Shown here piece after piece: positions 50,124 through 58,779 of a stretch of 64,000 bases of DNA. The notes beneath the pieces are model-generated. The model saw only the letters and a program-made list of their open reading frames with translations. It made no database searches and was not told the origin of the DNA. How positions within the stretch are numbered: the stretch's first letter is position 1; each line of letters opens with the position of its first letter. A program made the position numbers and the translations under genes. The DNA comes from Clostridiales bacterium (GTDB taxonomy: Bacteria; Bacillota_A; Clostridia; Oscillospirales; Oscillospiraceae), in contig SFKX01000003.1 in the NCBI GenBank assembly GCA_004553625.1, forward strand, positions 62,001 through 126,000, in the 5' to 3' direction.

Positions 50124-50152
50124 ATTATAGCACCCGTTCCGTATATTGTCAA
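50124..50152 (-). promoter_or_regulatory. full-consensus sigma-A promoter of the CorC pair
   Basis: Minus strand: TTGACA (50152-50147), 17-base spacer, TATAAT (50129-50124) with extended TGC; every consensus base is matched. It lies directly downstream of dnaE. Confidence 0.9.
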
Positions 50153-50160
50153 CGCAGGCG

Positions 50161-53100
50161 CTATTTTACGACGACACAGTCCTCGCCCAGGAGCTCCTTC
50201 AGCTCTCGCACGAGCGAGTCTCTTATAACGCATTCGGCGCCAAGACGGCGGTTTTCCTCGACCAGGACTATTATCATTCGCTCCCTGCCGGGGAACATCT
50301 CGCAGAGCAGCTCTATCCTGCGCAGAAGCCGTTTATCCGCCCGGGGCAGCTTGAGCCAGAGCTTGCGCTCCGCCTTGGGCGGGGCGTTCGTCTCCAGGTC
50401 GTGCAGGTCGGAGAGCGGGCGCAGCGAGTCCACCATGAGCTGGGGCTCCTTTTCGTCGCGCAGCGAGATCCTGCCCTTGACGATGACGGCGGCGTTTTCC
50501 GCGATGTAGCTGCCGCTCTGGTCCAGCACCTTCTGGAAGATGAGCAGTTCCATCGTCCCTGTATCGTCCTCGAGCTGGACATAGCACATGAGCTTGCCGT
50601 TTTTGGTCGTTCTGGTCTTGTAAGCGGAAACTATCCCGGCCAGGACGACATACTGCCCGTCCTGGTAGCTCTGCGGCCCCTCCCCGTCAGCGAAGTCGTC
50701 CATGACCGAGCCTATGCCCACGGCGCCGGCCCTTCTGACGGCCTCGCGGTAGTCATCCATTGGGTGTCCGCTCAGGTAGAGTCCCGTCGTCTCGCGCTCC
50801 ATCTGCATGAGCTCGTTCTTCGGGTACTCCTCCACATCCGGGACCGGTACGGCGCCGCAGCTCTCGCCTTCGTCCAACCCGAAGAGGTCAAGCTGCCCGT
50901 CAATATTTCTCCGCCCGTCCGTTGCAATGCAATCGAGCACAGCGTCTACCATCTGCATGAGAGCGCGGCGCTTCACGCCCAGGCTGTCGAAGGCGCCTGA
51001 TCTTATGAGACTCTCGACCGCCCGGCGGCCCAGCTCCTTGCCGGCCATCCGGCGGCAGAACTCCTCAAAGCCTGTGAACGGCCCGTTCTCGCTCCGCTCC
51101 TGCATCAGCTGCTGGATGAACTTTTCGCCGATATTCTTTATCGCCACCAGCCCGAAGCGGATGTTCCGGCCCGAGACGGTGAAGCGCGCGTCGGACTCGT
51201 TCACGTCCGGCGGCAGGACCTTGATGCCCATGTCCCGGCACTCCGAAATATACTCCGCCACCTTGCCCGTGGAGTCGAGCACGCTGGTCAGCAGCGCGGC
51301 CATATACTCGCAGGGCCAGTGGCATTTCATATAGGCCGTTCGGTAGGCGACGACGGCGTAGGCTACGGCGTGCGCCTTGTTGAAGGCGTAGCTGGCAAAG
51401 TCCAGGATCTCGTCGTAGATGCTGCTGGCTGTCGCCTCGTCCACGCCGTTTTTGACGCAGCCCGGGATGCCCCGGGCCTCGTCTCCGTAGATGAAGGCGC
51501 GGCGCTCCGCGTCGATGACGTCGTGTTTTTTCTTGGACATGGCCCTGCGGATCATATCCGCCTGGCCGAGCGAGAAGCCTGCCAGCTTCCTGAATATCTC
51601 TATGACCTGTTCCTGATATACTATGCATCCGTAGGTGACGGAGAGGATGGGCTCCAGCATGGGGTGCTTGTAGCTTATCTTCTCCGGGTGCGCCGAGCAC
51701 TCCAGGAAACGGGGTATGCTCTCCATCGGACCCGGGCGGTAGAGGGCGATGACGGCGGTGATATCCTCGATGCTCTTTGGCTTGAGGCCGGTGCAAACCG
51801 CCGTGATGCCCGTGGATTCGAGCTGGAACACGCCCTCCGTCTTGCCGGCAGAGAGCATGGCGAAGGTCTCCGCATCGTCCTCGGGCAGAGCGGAGACGTC
51901 GAAGTCCGGCTGACGGCGGCGGACCAGCTCCGCCGCGTCCTCCAGGACGGTCAGGTTGCGCAGGCCGAGGAAGTCCATCTTCAAAAGGCCGAGGTGCTCC
52001 AGCGTCGTCATCGTGTACTGGGTGACGACGCTCTCGTCGTTCTTGGCCAGGGGTACGTATTCGTACACAGGGCGTTCCGTTATGACAACGCCCGCCGCGT
52101 GCGTGGAGGCGTGGCGCGGCATACCCTCCAGGGCCTTGGCTGTGTCTATGAGCGAGTGGAGTTTCTCATCGCCTTCGTACATCTCGCGCAGCTGCCTGGA
52201 GAGCTTCATGGCCTCGTCCAGGGTCATGCCGATGGCGAAGGGGACCTGCTTTGCGACTGCGTCACATTCGGCGTAGCCTATGTCCAGGGCGCGGCCGGTG
52301 TCCCGTATCGCCGCCCGCGCCGCCATCGTGCCGAAGGTGACGATCTGGGCGACGTGGTCCGCGCCGTACTTGCGGTTCACGTAGTCTATGACCTCGCCGC
52401 GGCGGCGGACGCAGAAGTCTATGTCAATATCCGGCATGGACACGCGCTCCGGGTTCAGGAAACGCTCGAAATAGAGGCTGTACTTGATGGGGTCCACGTC
52501 CGTTATGCCGAGGCAGTAGCTCACGACGCTGCCCGCGGCCGAGCCGCGCCCGGGTCCCACGGGTATGCCCCGGCTCTTTGCATAGCCGATGAAGTCGGAG
52601 ACGATGAGGAAGTAGTCCACAAAGCCCATCTGGCCTATCATGTCCAGCTCGTAGGCAAGCTGCTTTTCCGCGTCCTCGCGGCCCGCACCGTAGCGGCGCT
52701 CAAAACCCGCAAGGCAGAGCTTCCGGAGATAGGAGGCGCTGTCCGTCTCGCCCTCCGGCAGCTTGAAGCGGGGCAGGTGGTAATGACCGAACTCGAAGTC
52801 GAATCCGCACTTTTCCGCAATGAGCTCCGTGTTGTCGCAGGCCTCGTTCAGGCCGGGAAAGAGCGCGCGCATCTCATCCTCGCTCTTCAAATAGAACTCC
52901 TGCGTCTCGAAGCGCATGCGCGAGGCCTGGTTCACGGTCTTACCCGTCTGTATGCACATGAGCACGTCCTGGTAGTAGGCATCGCCCTTGTCGATATAGT
53001 GAGCGTCGTTCGTCAGGGCCAAGGGGATGCCCGTCTCCTCGTGTATGCGGATGAGTCCCCTTGCGGCAGCGTCCTCGTCCGGTATGCCGTGGCGCTGTAT

Positions 53101-53616
53101 CTCAAGGTAAAAGTCCTCTCCGAAGGCCTCGCGCAGTTCGAGCGCGCGGCTGCGCGCCTCGTCGTAGCGCCCGGAGACGATCTTCTGCGGTATGTCTCCG
53201 GCAAGACAGCCGGAAAGGCAGACGAGGCCCTCCGTGTGCTCATAGAGCAGCGGCCAGTCTATCCTGGGCTTGATGTAAAAGCCCTCTATAAAGCCCATGG
53301 AGACGAGGTAGCAGAGGTTGCGATAGCCCGTTTCGTCCTTGCACAGGAGAATGAGGTGCGTGTACTCCGAGTCCACGCCGTGCTCCCTGTCCGTCCGACC
53401 GCGCGGGGCAACGTAGACCTCGCAGCCGATGATGGGCTTTATCCCTTCCCGGATGCAGGCCTCGTAGAAGGCAACGGCCCCGTACATGACGCCGTGGTCC
53501 GTTATTGCAAGGTTCCTGAAGCCCAGCTCCTTAGCTCTTGCTGCGAGCTTGTCTATCCGGCATGCCCCATCCAGGAGGCTGTATTCCGTGTGTACGTGCA
53601 GGTGTGTGAAGGCCAT
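50161..53616 (-). CDS. dnaE: DNA polymerase III alpha subunit
   Basis: 1151 residues. An N-terminal PHP domain opens with FTHLHVHTEYSLLDGACR. The catalytic aspartates are in MPDIDIDF near residue 395 and KMDFLGLRN near 547. The helix-hairpin-helix region follows, then an OB fold near 985-1030 (VVLAGIVSAYKTRTTKNGKL). There is no exonuclease domain, so this is DnaE, not PolC. It follows whiA by four bases and is the last gene of the hprK operon. Confidence 0.96.
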   Translation of the reverse strand: MAFTHLHVHTEYSLLDGACRIDKLAARAKELGFRNLAITDHGVMYGAVAFYEACIREGIKPIIGCEVYVAPRGRTDREHGVDSEYTHLILLCKDETGYRNLCYLVSMGFIEGFYIKPRIDWPLLYEHTEGLVCLSGCLAGDIPQKIVSGRYDEARSRALELREAFGEDFYLEIQRHGIPDEDAAARGLIRIHEETGIPLALTNDAHYIDKGDAYYQDVLMCIQTGKTVNQASRMRFETQEFYLKSEDEMRALFPGLNEACDNTELIAEKCGFDFEFGHYHLPRFKLPEGETDSASYLRKLCLAGFERRYGAGREDAEKQLAYELDMIGQMGFVDYFLIVSDFIGYAKSRGIPVGPGRGSAAGSVVSYCLGITDVDPIKYSLYFERFLNPERVSMPDIDIDFCVRRRGEVIDYVNRKYGADHVAQIVTFGTMAARAAIRDTGRALDIGYAECDAVAKQVPFAIGMTLDEAMKLSRQLREMYEGDEKLHSLIDTAKALEGMPRHASTHAAGVVITERPVYEYVPLAKNDESVVTQYTMTTLEHLGLLKMDFLGLRNLTVLEDAAELVRRRQPDFDVSALPEDDAETFAMLSAGKTEGVFQLESTGITAVCTGLKPKSIEDITAVIALYRPGPMESIPRFLECSAHPEKISYKHPMLEPILSVTYGCIVYQEQVIEIFRKLAGFSLGQADMIRRAMSKKKHDVIDAERRAFIYGDEARGIPGCVKNGVDEATASSIYDEILDFASYAFNKAHAVAYAVVAYRTAYMKCHWPCEYMAALLTSVLDSTGKVAEYISECRDMGIKVLPPDVNESDARFTVSGRNIRFGLVAIKNIGEKFIQQLMQERSENGPFTGFEEFCRRMAGKELGRRAVESLIRSGAFDSLGVKRRALMQMVDAVLDCIATDGRRNIDGQLDLFGLDEGESCGAVPVPDVEEYPKNELMQMERETTGLYLSGHPMDDYREAVRRAGAVGIGSVMDDFADGEGPQSYQDGQYVVLAGIVSAYKTRTTKNGKLMCYVQLEDDTGTMELLIFQKVLDQSGSYIAENAAVIVKGRISLRDEKEPQLMVDSLRPLSDLHDLETNAPPKAERKLWLKLPRADKRLLRRIELLCEMFPGRERMIIVLVEENRRLGAECVIRDSLVRELKELLGEDCVVVK

Positions 53617-53620
53617 ACGC

Positions 53621-54532
53621 CTATCCCTCCTTCCCGGCGTTCCTGCCCAGTTCGACCAGCTTTTTCAGCCTGTGACTCAGGCAGGACTTCGTCACCGGCG
53701 GGTACGAGAGCTGGGCGAGGTCCGAAAGGCTCGCCGCAGGGTTGGCTATGCGCAGAAGCGCCGCCTGCTGCAGCCCCTCCGGCAGCCCGTCCAGGCCGTA
53801 TTCGCGTTCCACCGCGCGTATGGCCTCCAACTGCTGCTGTGCCGCGGCGACGGTCTTGTCCGCGTTGGCCGTGTCGCAATTCACCTTGCGGTTTATCTCG
53901 TTTCGCATGTCACGCTCGACCTTCGCGGACATGACGTCCAGCGCCGCCACGGGCGCGCCTATGGCAGTCAGGAAGTCAGCGATGGTCTCCGACTGCTTGA
54001 AGTAGCTCACATAGTTGGCGCCGCGCCTGGCCTGTCCCGGCTCAAAGCCCAGCTCATAGAGCAGCGAACCCAGCTCCCGGCTGACGCTGGCGTGGGCCGT
54101 CACGAGCTCGAGGTGGTAGCTCTTGAGCGGGTCCGTCACGCTCCCGCCCGCCAGAAAGGCGCCCCGCACAAAGGAGGCCCTGCAGCAGTCGCTCTCCAGC
54201 ACGCCGAGGTTTATGTGCAGCGCCAGCGTGTCCTCCGGCTCCATGCCGAAGGCCCGGAACACAGCGGCGGTCTTTTCCGGCTCCGTGATGAGAAAGCGGC
54301 GCTTGCCCTGCGCCTCCGGCTCCGGCTGTTCGTCAAAGCCCAGGCCGAAGGCGCGGCGGAACAGCCGCGGCAGCAACGAGGCAAATTCCCCGCTCGCCGT
54401 GACGAGGCGTATCTCTCTTGGACTGAAGGTGTTGCAGTAGAGCAGCGCGCCGTAGGCCATGGCCACGGCGCAGCATTTTTTCCTGGGCGGCTGGCGGCAG
54501 AGCTCAGCCTTGACCTGAGACGCGAAGGACAT
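53621..54532 (-). CDS. whiA: DNA-binding protein WhiA
   Basis: 303 residues. The N-terminal two-thirds are the LAGLIDADG-like WhiA domain (SFASQVKAELCR, CCRASFVRGAFLAGGSVTDP). The C-terminal helix-turn-helix (ANPAASLSDLAQLSYPPVTKSCLSHRLKKL) is its DNA-binding part. In Bacillus WhiA influences division and chromosome segregation. Conserved position after yvcK. Confidence 0.95.
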   Translation of the reverse strand: MSFASQVKAELCRQPPRKKCCAVAMAYGALLYCNTFSPREIRLVTASGEFASLLPRLFRRAFGLGFDEQPEPEAQGKRRFLITEPEKTAAVFRAFGMEPEDTLALHINLGVLESDCCRASFVRGAFLAGGSVTDPLKSYHLELVTAHASVSRELGSLLYELGFEPGQARRGANYVSYFKQSETIADFLTAIGAPVAALDVMSAKVERDMRNEINRKVNCDTANADKTVAAAQQQLEAIRAVEREYGLDGLPEGLQQAALLRIANPAASLSDLAQLSYPPVTKSCLSHRLKKLVELGRNAGKEG

Positions 54533-54543
54533 CCCCTACCTCC

Positions 54544-55542
54544 TCAGCCGTATACCCTGGTGTGGGATTTCTCGTGGTAAAGCCGCAGCAGCTCGCGCGC
54601 CAGCGCGTCCGGGTCGTGCCTGACATAGCCGGAGGCCCAGCCGGCCACCGGCGCCCGCAGGAGGCCGACCCCAAGCTCGTGTATCGCGCGCTCGTCTATG
54701 ACGACGGGTTCCGCACCCTCTTTGCCGTATTTCTCGCGCAGCTCGGCGGGGATCTCCCTGTCGTTTGCCAGGCACCAGTCGAAGAGCCGCTCGCCGGAGT
54801 TGGAGAACAGCGCGCCGATATGGTCGGCGGCGGTATAGCCCTCCGTCTCTCCGTCCTGCGTCATTACGTTCAAGACATAGATCTTGAATGCGTCCGCCTC
54901 GGCCACGGCGCGCGCCACGCCTTCCGTCAGAAGGTTCGGCATGATACTGGTATAAAGGCTGCCGGGGCCGAGGACTATCATGTCCGCAGCTCCTATCGCC
55001 TCAATGACCTCGGCCAGCGCGGGTGGGCGCTCGGGTATGAGCCGGACCCGCAGTATCCTTGCGCCCAGGCTCTTTTTGAAATCCGCTATGCGGGATTCCC
55101 CGGTTATCTCGCTGCCGTCGTCGAACTCTGCGGCGAGGTAGACATTCTCGTTCGTGACGGGCAGGACCCGGCCCGTGATGGCGAGGACCTCGCTCATCTT
55201 CCGCACGGCCTCGTCGAAGGTGCCGGACATGCCGTTGAGCGCAGCTAGGAAGAGGTTGCCAAAGCTCTGGCCCTTGAGGCTGCCCTCCGTGAAGCGGTAG
55301 GCGAGGAGCTTTTCCATCGTGGGCTCCGTGTTGGCCAGGGCCTGGATGCAGTTGCGCACGTCGCCCGGGGGCGGCATGCCGAGGTCGGCCCGGAGCATAC
55401 CCGAGCCGCCGCCGTCGTCCGCCACCGTGACGACCGCCGTTATGTTCTCCGACTGCCTTTTTAGGCCGCGGAGCATCGTTGAAAGCCCGGTCCCACCGCC
55501 GATTACGACGATCGCCGGACCCTGTCTTTGCTTTCTCTTCAT
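54544..55542 (-). CDS. yvcK: gluconeogenesis factor YvcK (CofD-like)
   Basis: 332 residues. VVIGGGTGLSTMLRGLK is the nucleotide-binding start, and VTVADDGGGSGMLR and PPPGDVRNCI are the CofD/YvcK blocks. YvcK binds UDP-sugars and is needed for growth on gluconeogenic carbon and for correct cell shape. Between rapZ and whiA, its usual place in Firmicutes. Confidence 0.95.
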   Translation of the reverse strand: MKRKQRQGPAIVVIGGGTGLSTMLRGLKRQSENITAVVTVADDGGGSGMLRADLGMPPPGDVRNCIQALANTEPTMEKLLAYRFTEGSLKGQSFGNLFLAALNGMSGTFDEAVRKMSEVLAITGRVLPVTNENVYLAAEFDDGSEITGESRIADFKKSLGARILRVRLIPERPPALAEVIEAIGAADMIVLGPGSLYTSIMPNLLTEGVARAVAEADAFKIYVLNVMTQDGETEGYTAADHIGALFSNSGERLFDWCLANDREIPAELREKYGKEGAEPVVIDERAIHELGVGLLRAPVAGWASGYVRHDPDALARELLRLYHEKSHTRVYG

Positions 55543-55546
55543 GAGT

Positions 55547-56404
55547 TCATCCCTTCTCGAGATCCCGGAAGCTCCGCGCAGCCGAGAAGCCCAGCTCCGC
55601 GAGCCTGTCTGCCAGCGCGTTCGTTACGGCGACGCTCCTGTGCCGCCCGCCCGTGCAGCCTATGGCTATGTTGAGGTTATACTTGCCCTCCTCCAGGTAG
55701 AGCGGCATGAGGAACTTGAGCATCCCGCCCAGCATGTCCAGAAAGCGCTTCGCATCTCCGCAGGAGAGCACGAAATCAGACACCGGTTTATCCAGACCGG
55801 AGAGCGGTCTCAGTTCCTCCACATAAAAGGGGTTCGGCAAAAAGCGTACGTCAAACACCAGGTCCGCGTCCATCGGCAGGCCGTATTTGTAGCCGAAGGC
55901 CGTCACCGTTACGGACATGCGCCGTCCGGCCCTGCCCGCCGGCAGGATATCCGCTATGCGCGCCTGAAGCATTGCCGTTGTGAGCCCGGTGGTGTTGATG
56001 ATATAGTCTGCGCGCTCTCGCAGCGGCGCCAGCAGCGCCACTTCACGCCGCACGGCGTCCTCTATGGAGCCGCCCGCAAGCATGGGATGCGGGCGGCGCG
56101 AGCTCTTGTATCTGCGCACGATGGTCGGCGTATCCGCCTCTACATAGAGGATCCGATACTCCAGCCCCTGCTCCCAGAGCTTGTCCAGCGCGTCTATGAG
56201 CCCGGGTATGCTCTCCCGCTCGCGGACGTCCGTCACCAGGGCGACGCGCTCATAGCGCCCGCGCGTGGCTATGCAGAGCTCCGCGAATCTCGGCAGCAGC
56301 GCTACCGGCATATTGTCCACGCAGTAATAGTCCATGTCCTCCAGGATATCCGCCGCAAGGCTCTTGCCCGCACCGGACATTCCGGATATTATGAGAAATT
56401 CCAT
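55547..56404 (-). CDS. rapZ: RapZ/YvcJ nucleotide-binding protein
   Basis: 285 residues. The P-loop is GMSGAGKS at residues 8-15; VDNMPVALLPRFAEL follows. The C-terminal domain ends with NLNIAIGCTGGRHRSV. In enterobacteria RapZ controls GlmS by binding small RNA; in Bacillus the homologue YvcJ affects competence. ATP/GTP-binding confirmed by motif only. It starts four bases after the murB stop. Confidence 0.95.
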   Translation of the reverse strand: MEFLIISGMSGAGKSLAADILEDMDYYCVDNMPVALLPRFAELCIATRGRYERVALVTDVRERESIPGLIDALDKLWEQGLEYRILYVEADTPTIVRRYKSSRRPHPMLAGGSIEDAVRREVALLAPLRERADYIINTTGLTTAMLQARIADILPAGRAGRRMSVTVTAFGYKYGLPMDADLVFDVRFLPNPFYVEELRPLSGLDKPVSDFVLSCGDAKRFLDMLGGMLKFLMPLYLEEGKYNLNIAIGCTGGRHRSVAVTNALADRLAELGFSAARSFRDLEKG

Positions 56405-56407
56405 CCC

Positions 56408-57325
56408 TCAGCCCTTCAAGATCCTGACCTCCGGCTCGAGCATTATCCCGCTCCGGTCAAAAACGGTTTTCTGTATATGTCGCATGAGCTGCGTGACGTC
56501 CTCGAACGTCGCTCCGCCTCGGTTCACGACGAAGCCGGCGTGCTTTTCGGAGACCTGCGCCCCGCCTATGGCAAAGCCCTTGAGCCCGGCCTGGTCTATG
56601 AGCGCCGCCGCAAAACCGCCCTGCGGCCTTTTGAACGTGCTGCCCGCGGAGGGCAGGTCCAGCGGCTGCGAGGCACGGCGCTTTTCCATAAGTTCGCGCA
56701 TTCGCGCGCGTATCTCCTCCGGCTCGCCCGGACTCAGTCTGAGCGTCGCGGAGGTCACGAGCCTGCCAGTCCCCTCGAGGGCGCTGTGCCTGTAGGACAG
56801 CTGCAGCTCGGATACGGAAAGTACCTCAAGTTTGCCTTCCGCATCGGCGCACTCCACCTCTTCGACAACGTCTTTCATCTCGCCGCCGTAGGCCCCGGCG
56901 TTCATGAACACGGCCCCGCCGAGGCTGCCCGGTATTCCGTGGGCGAACTCCAGGCCCGAGAGCCCGCAGCCCGCGGCGAACACGGCGAGCTTCGCCAGGC
57001 TGATGCCCGCGCCCGCCCGTATCCGGCTGTCCGGGAGCAACTCCGCATCCGACATCGCCTCGCCAACGAGCACGACCACCGCGTCCAGCCCCGTGTCCGG
57101 GACCAGCAGATTCGTGCCCTTGCCCATGAGTTCCGTCGGCGCCTGCTCCTCATGCAGGATGTGCAGCAGGGCCGCAGCCTCACTTGCCGAAGCCGGGCAG
57201 GCCATGAGCCGCGCCGGTCCGCCTATCCTGAAGGAGCAGTGCGCGCTCATGGGTTCGTTTTCAAGCAGCGTGAGCCGCGGCAGCTCGGAACGGATGCGTC
57301 CAATGAGTTTTTCGCTTACCTGCAA
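56408..57325 (-). CDS. murB: UDP-N-acetylenolpyruvoylglucosamine reductase
   Basis: 305 residues. FAD-binding region GKGTNLLVPD and GIPGSLGGAVFMNAGAYG. Catalytic residues are the serine in PSAGSTFKRP and the glutamate near the C-terminus (LEPEVRIL). It reduces UDP-GlcNAc-enolpyruvate to UDP-MurNAc with NADPH, the second step of peptidoglycan precursor synthesis. Three bases separate it from the hprK stop. Confidence 0.96.
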   Translation of the reverse strand: MQVSEKLIGRIRSELPRLTLLENEPMSAHCSFRIGGPARLMACPASASEAAALLHILHEEQAPTELMGKGTNLLVPDTGLDAVVVLVGEAMSDAELLPDSRIRAGAGISLAKLAVFAAGCGLSGLEFAHGIPGSLGGAVFMNAGAYGGEMKDVVEEVECADAEGKLEVLSVSELQLSYRHSALEGTGRLVTSATLRLSPGEPEEIRARMRELMEKRRASQPLDLPSAGSTFKRPQGGFAAALIDQAGLKGFAIGGAQVSEKHAGFVVNRGGATFEDVTQLMRHIQKTVFDRSGIMLEPEVRILKG

Positions 57326-57328
57326 GGC

Positions 57329-58273
57329 TCAGTACCTCCCGCCGTTGTCGATCATCATGTCGTGCTCCTGCGCCAGCGCAACGGCGGCGTTGTAGCCCAT
57401 CTTCTTCTGCCTGTTGTTCATCGCCGCCAGCTCAAGTATGACGGCAAGGTTCCGGCCAGGTCTCACAGGGATCGTCACGCTGGGAATGTTCACGCCGAGG
57501 ATGCTGGTGTACTCTGTGTCCAGTCCGAGCCTGTCATAGGCCTTTTCGTTGTCCCAGAGCTCGAAATTGACGACAAGGTCCACATTGGTCTCCGGCTTGA
57601 CTGCGCCGACACCGAAGATGTGCCGCGCGTTGATAACGCCGATGCCGCGCAGTTCCATGTAATATCGTATGAGCTCGGGGGCCGTCCCTATGAGCGTCTC
57701 GCGGGAGATCCTGCGGATCTCGACGGCGTCGTCCGCGATGAGCCTGTGTCCGCGCTTTATGAGCTCGAGGGCCGTCTCACTCTTGCCGACGCCGGAGTCG
57801 CCCATGATGAGCAGGCCCTCGCCATAGACCTCTACGAGTACGCCGTGCAGCGTGACTCTCGGGGCCATGGCGTTGCGAAGCATACTTATGAGGTCCGCCA
57901 TGAAGGTTGAGGTGTCCTCCTTGGTGCTGAGGAGGGTGCGGTCATATTTTTGGGCGAGCTCTATGCACTCCGGCAGCGGCTTGGTATCGTGGCAGATGAT
58001 GAGCGCGCGCAGGTCGAAACGCATAAACTGCTCGAGCGCGGCGCGTCTGGCCTCCGGAGCCAGGGTCTGGAGGTAGGTATTTTCGACCCGGCCGATGAGC
58101 TGGATCCTGTTCGGATCAAAATAGTCATAGAACCCGGCCAGCTGCAGCGCGGGCCTGTTGACGTCCGCCGTATAGACGCGGACAGTATCGAAGTCCTTAG
58201 CGGCGTGGATGATGTGGAGATTCTGCTCCTCGACTATGCTTTTCAGGCTGACGGAATATTCTTCGCGCACCAT
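57329..58273 (-). CDS. hprK: HPr kinase/phosphorylase
   Basis: 314 residues. P-loop GDSGVGKSETALELIKRGH and the family signature ELRGIGVINARHIFG. It phosphorylates HPr on Ser46 in response to glycolytic intermediates and removes the phosphate when they fall, so it sets carbon catabolite control. ATG at 58273 is chosen over GTG 58291 because AAGGAGG ends eight bases upstream of it. It is the first gene of hprK-murB-rapZ-yvcK-whiA-dnaE. Confidence 0.96.
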   Translation of the reverse strand: MVREEYSVSLKSIVEEQNLHIIHAAKDFDTVRVYTADVNRPALQLAGFYDYFDPNRIQLIGRVENTYLQTLAPEARRAALEQFMRFDLRALIICHDTKPLPECIELAQKYDRTLLSTKEDTSTFMADLISMLRNAMAPRVTLHGVLVEVYGEGLLIMGDSGVGKSETALELIKRGHRLIADDAVEIRRISRETLIGTAPELIRYYMELRGIGVINARHIFGVGAVKPETNVDLVVNFELWDNEKAYDRLGLDTEYTSILGVNIPSVTIPVRPGRNLAVILELAAMNNRQKKMGYNAAVALAQEHDMMIDNGGRY

Positions 58274-58305
58274 GAGACGCGCCTCCTTCACATTCTGTAC
58301 CTCTT

Positions 58306-58334
58306 ATTTTAACCACAAAGGCTCAGTTTGGCAA
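58306..58334 (-). promoter_or_regulatory. promoter of the hprK operon
   Basis: Minus strand: TTGCCA (58334-58329), 17-base spacer, TAAAAT (58311-58306). Confidence 0.75.
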
Positions 58335-58371
58335 TTACTTTTGAAAAACGAGCGGAATACGAAAATACGGC

Positions 58372-58400
58372 TTGCAATTGTTGACGCCTTCTGCTATTAT
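58372..58400 (+). promoter_or_regulatory. promoter of rpmB
   Basis: TTGCAA (58372-58377), 17-base spacer, TATTAT (58395-58400) with extended TGC. A separate TTGACG at 58381 is not correctly spaced. Confidence 0.75.
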
Positions 58401-58446
58401 ATTAAAGCTGTTCACATAGTCTTACGAGAACGGAGGTGCTGCATAA

Positions 58447-58635
58447 ATGGCAAAGTGTGAATTTTGCGGCAAGGATATGGCCTTCGGCATCAAGGTCAGC
58501 CACTCCCACAGGCGCTCCAACCGCACCTGGAAGCCCAACGTCAAGCGCGTCAAGGCGATAGTTGACGGTAGCCCGAAGCACGTCTACGCCTGCACCCGCT
58601 GCCTCCGCAGCGGCAAGGTCACCCGCGCCGTGTGA
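58447..58635 (+). CDS. rpmB: 50S ribosomal protein L28
   Basis: 62 residues. AKCEFCGKDMAFG and YACTRCLRSGKV give the four cysteines of the zinc-binding (C+) form. SHSHRRSNRTWKPNVKRV is the rRNA-binding core. Monocistronic, with GGAGGTG before the ATG and a terminator after the gene. A C+ copy is expected when zinc is sufficient. Confidence 0.97.
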   Translation: MAKCEFCGKDMAFGIKVSHSHRRSNRTWKPNVKRVKAIVDGSPKHVYACTRCLRSGKVTRAV

Positions 58636-58657
58636 GACGCAAATAAATGCCCGAAAT

Positions 58658-58689
58658 AAGGCCCGCCGGAGCCCCGGACGGGCCTTTTT
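58658..58689 (+). terminator. terminator after rpmB
   Basis: AAGGCCCG pairs with CGGGCCTT enclosing a second CCGG/CCGG stem, and ends in TTTTT. Confidence 0.8.
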
Positions 58690-58715
58690 CGCAGCCATGT
58701 CACTGTTTCTAACAC

Positions 58716-58753
58716 AAAACGACCCGCTCGGACTCTCCCGTGCAGGTCGTTTT
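58716..58753 (-). terminator. terminator after rodA
   Basis: AAAACGACC (58716-58724) and GGTCGTTTT (58745-58753) form an A/T-flanked stem around a partly paired 20-base loop, 27 bases after the rodA stop. Confidence 0.65.
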
Positions 58754-58779
58754 CTCTATGCTGCCGGCTGCTTTTGCGG

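Noticed and set aside
58381..58403. TTGACG before rpmB as a -35
   Set aside because: Spacing to any -10 is only 8-11 bases; TTGCAA nine bases upstream gives the correct 17.
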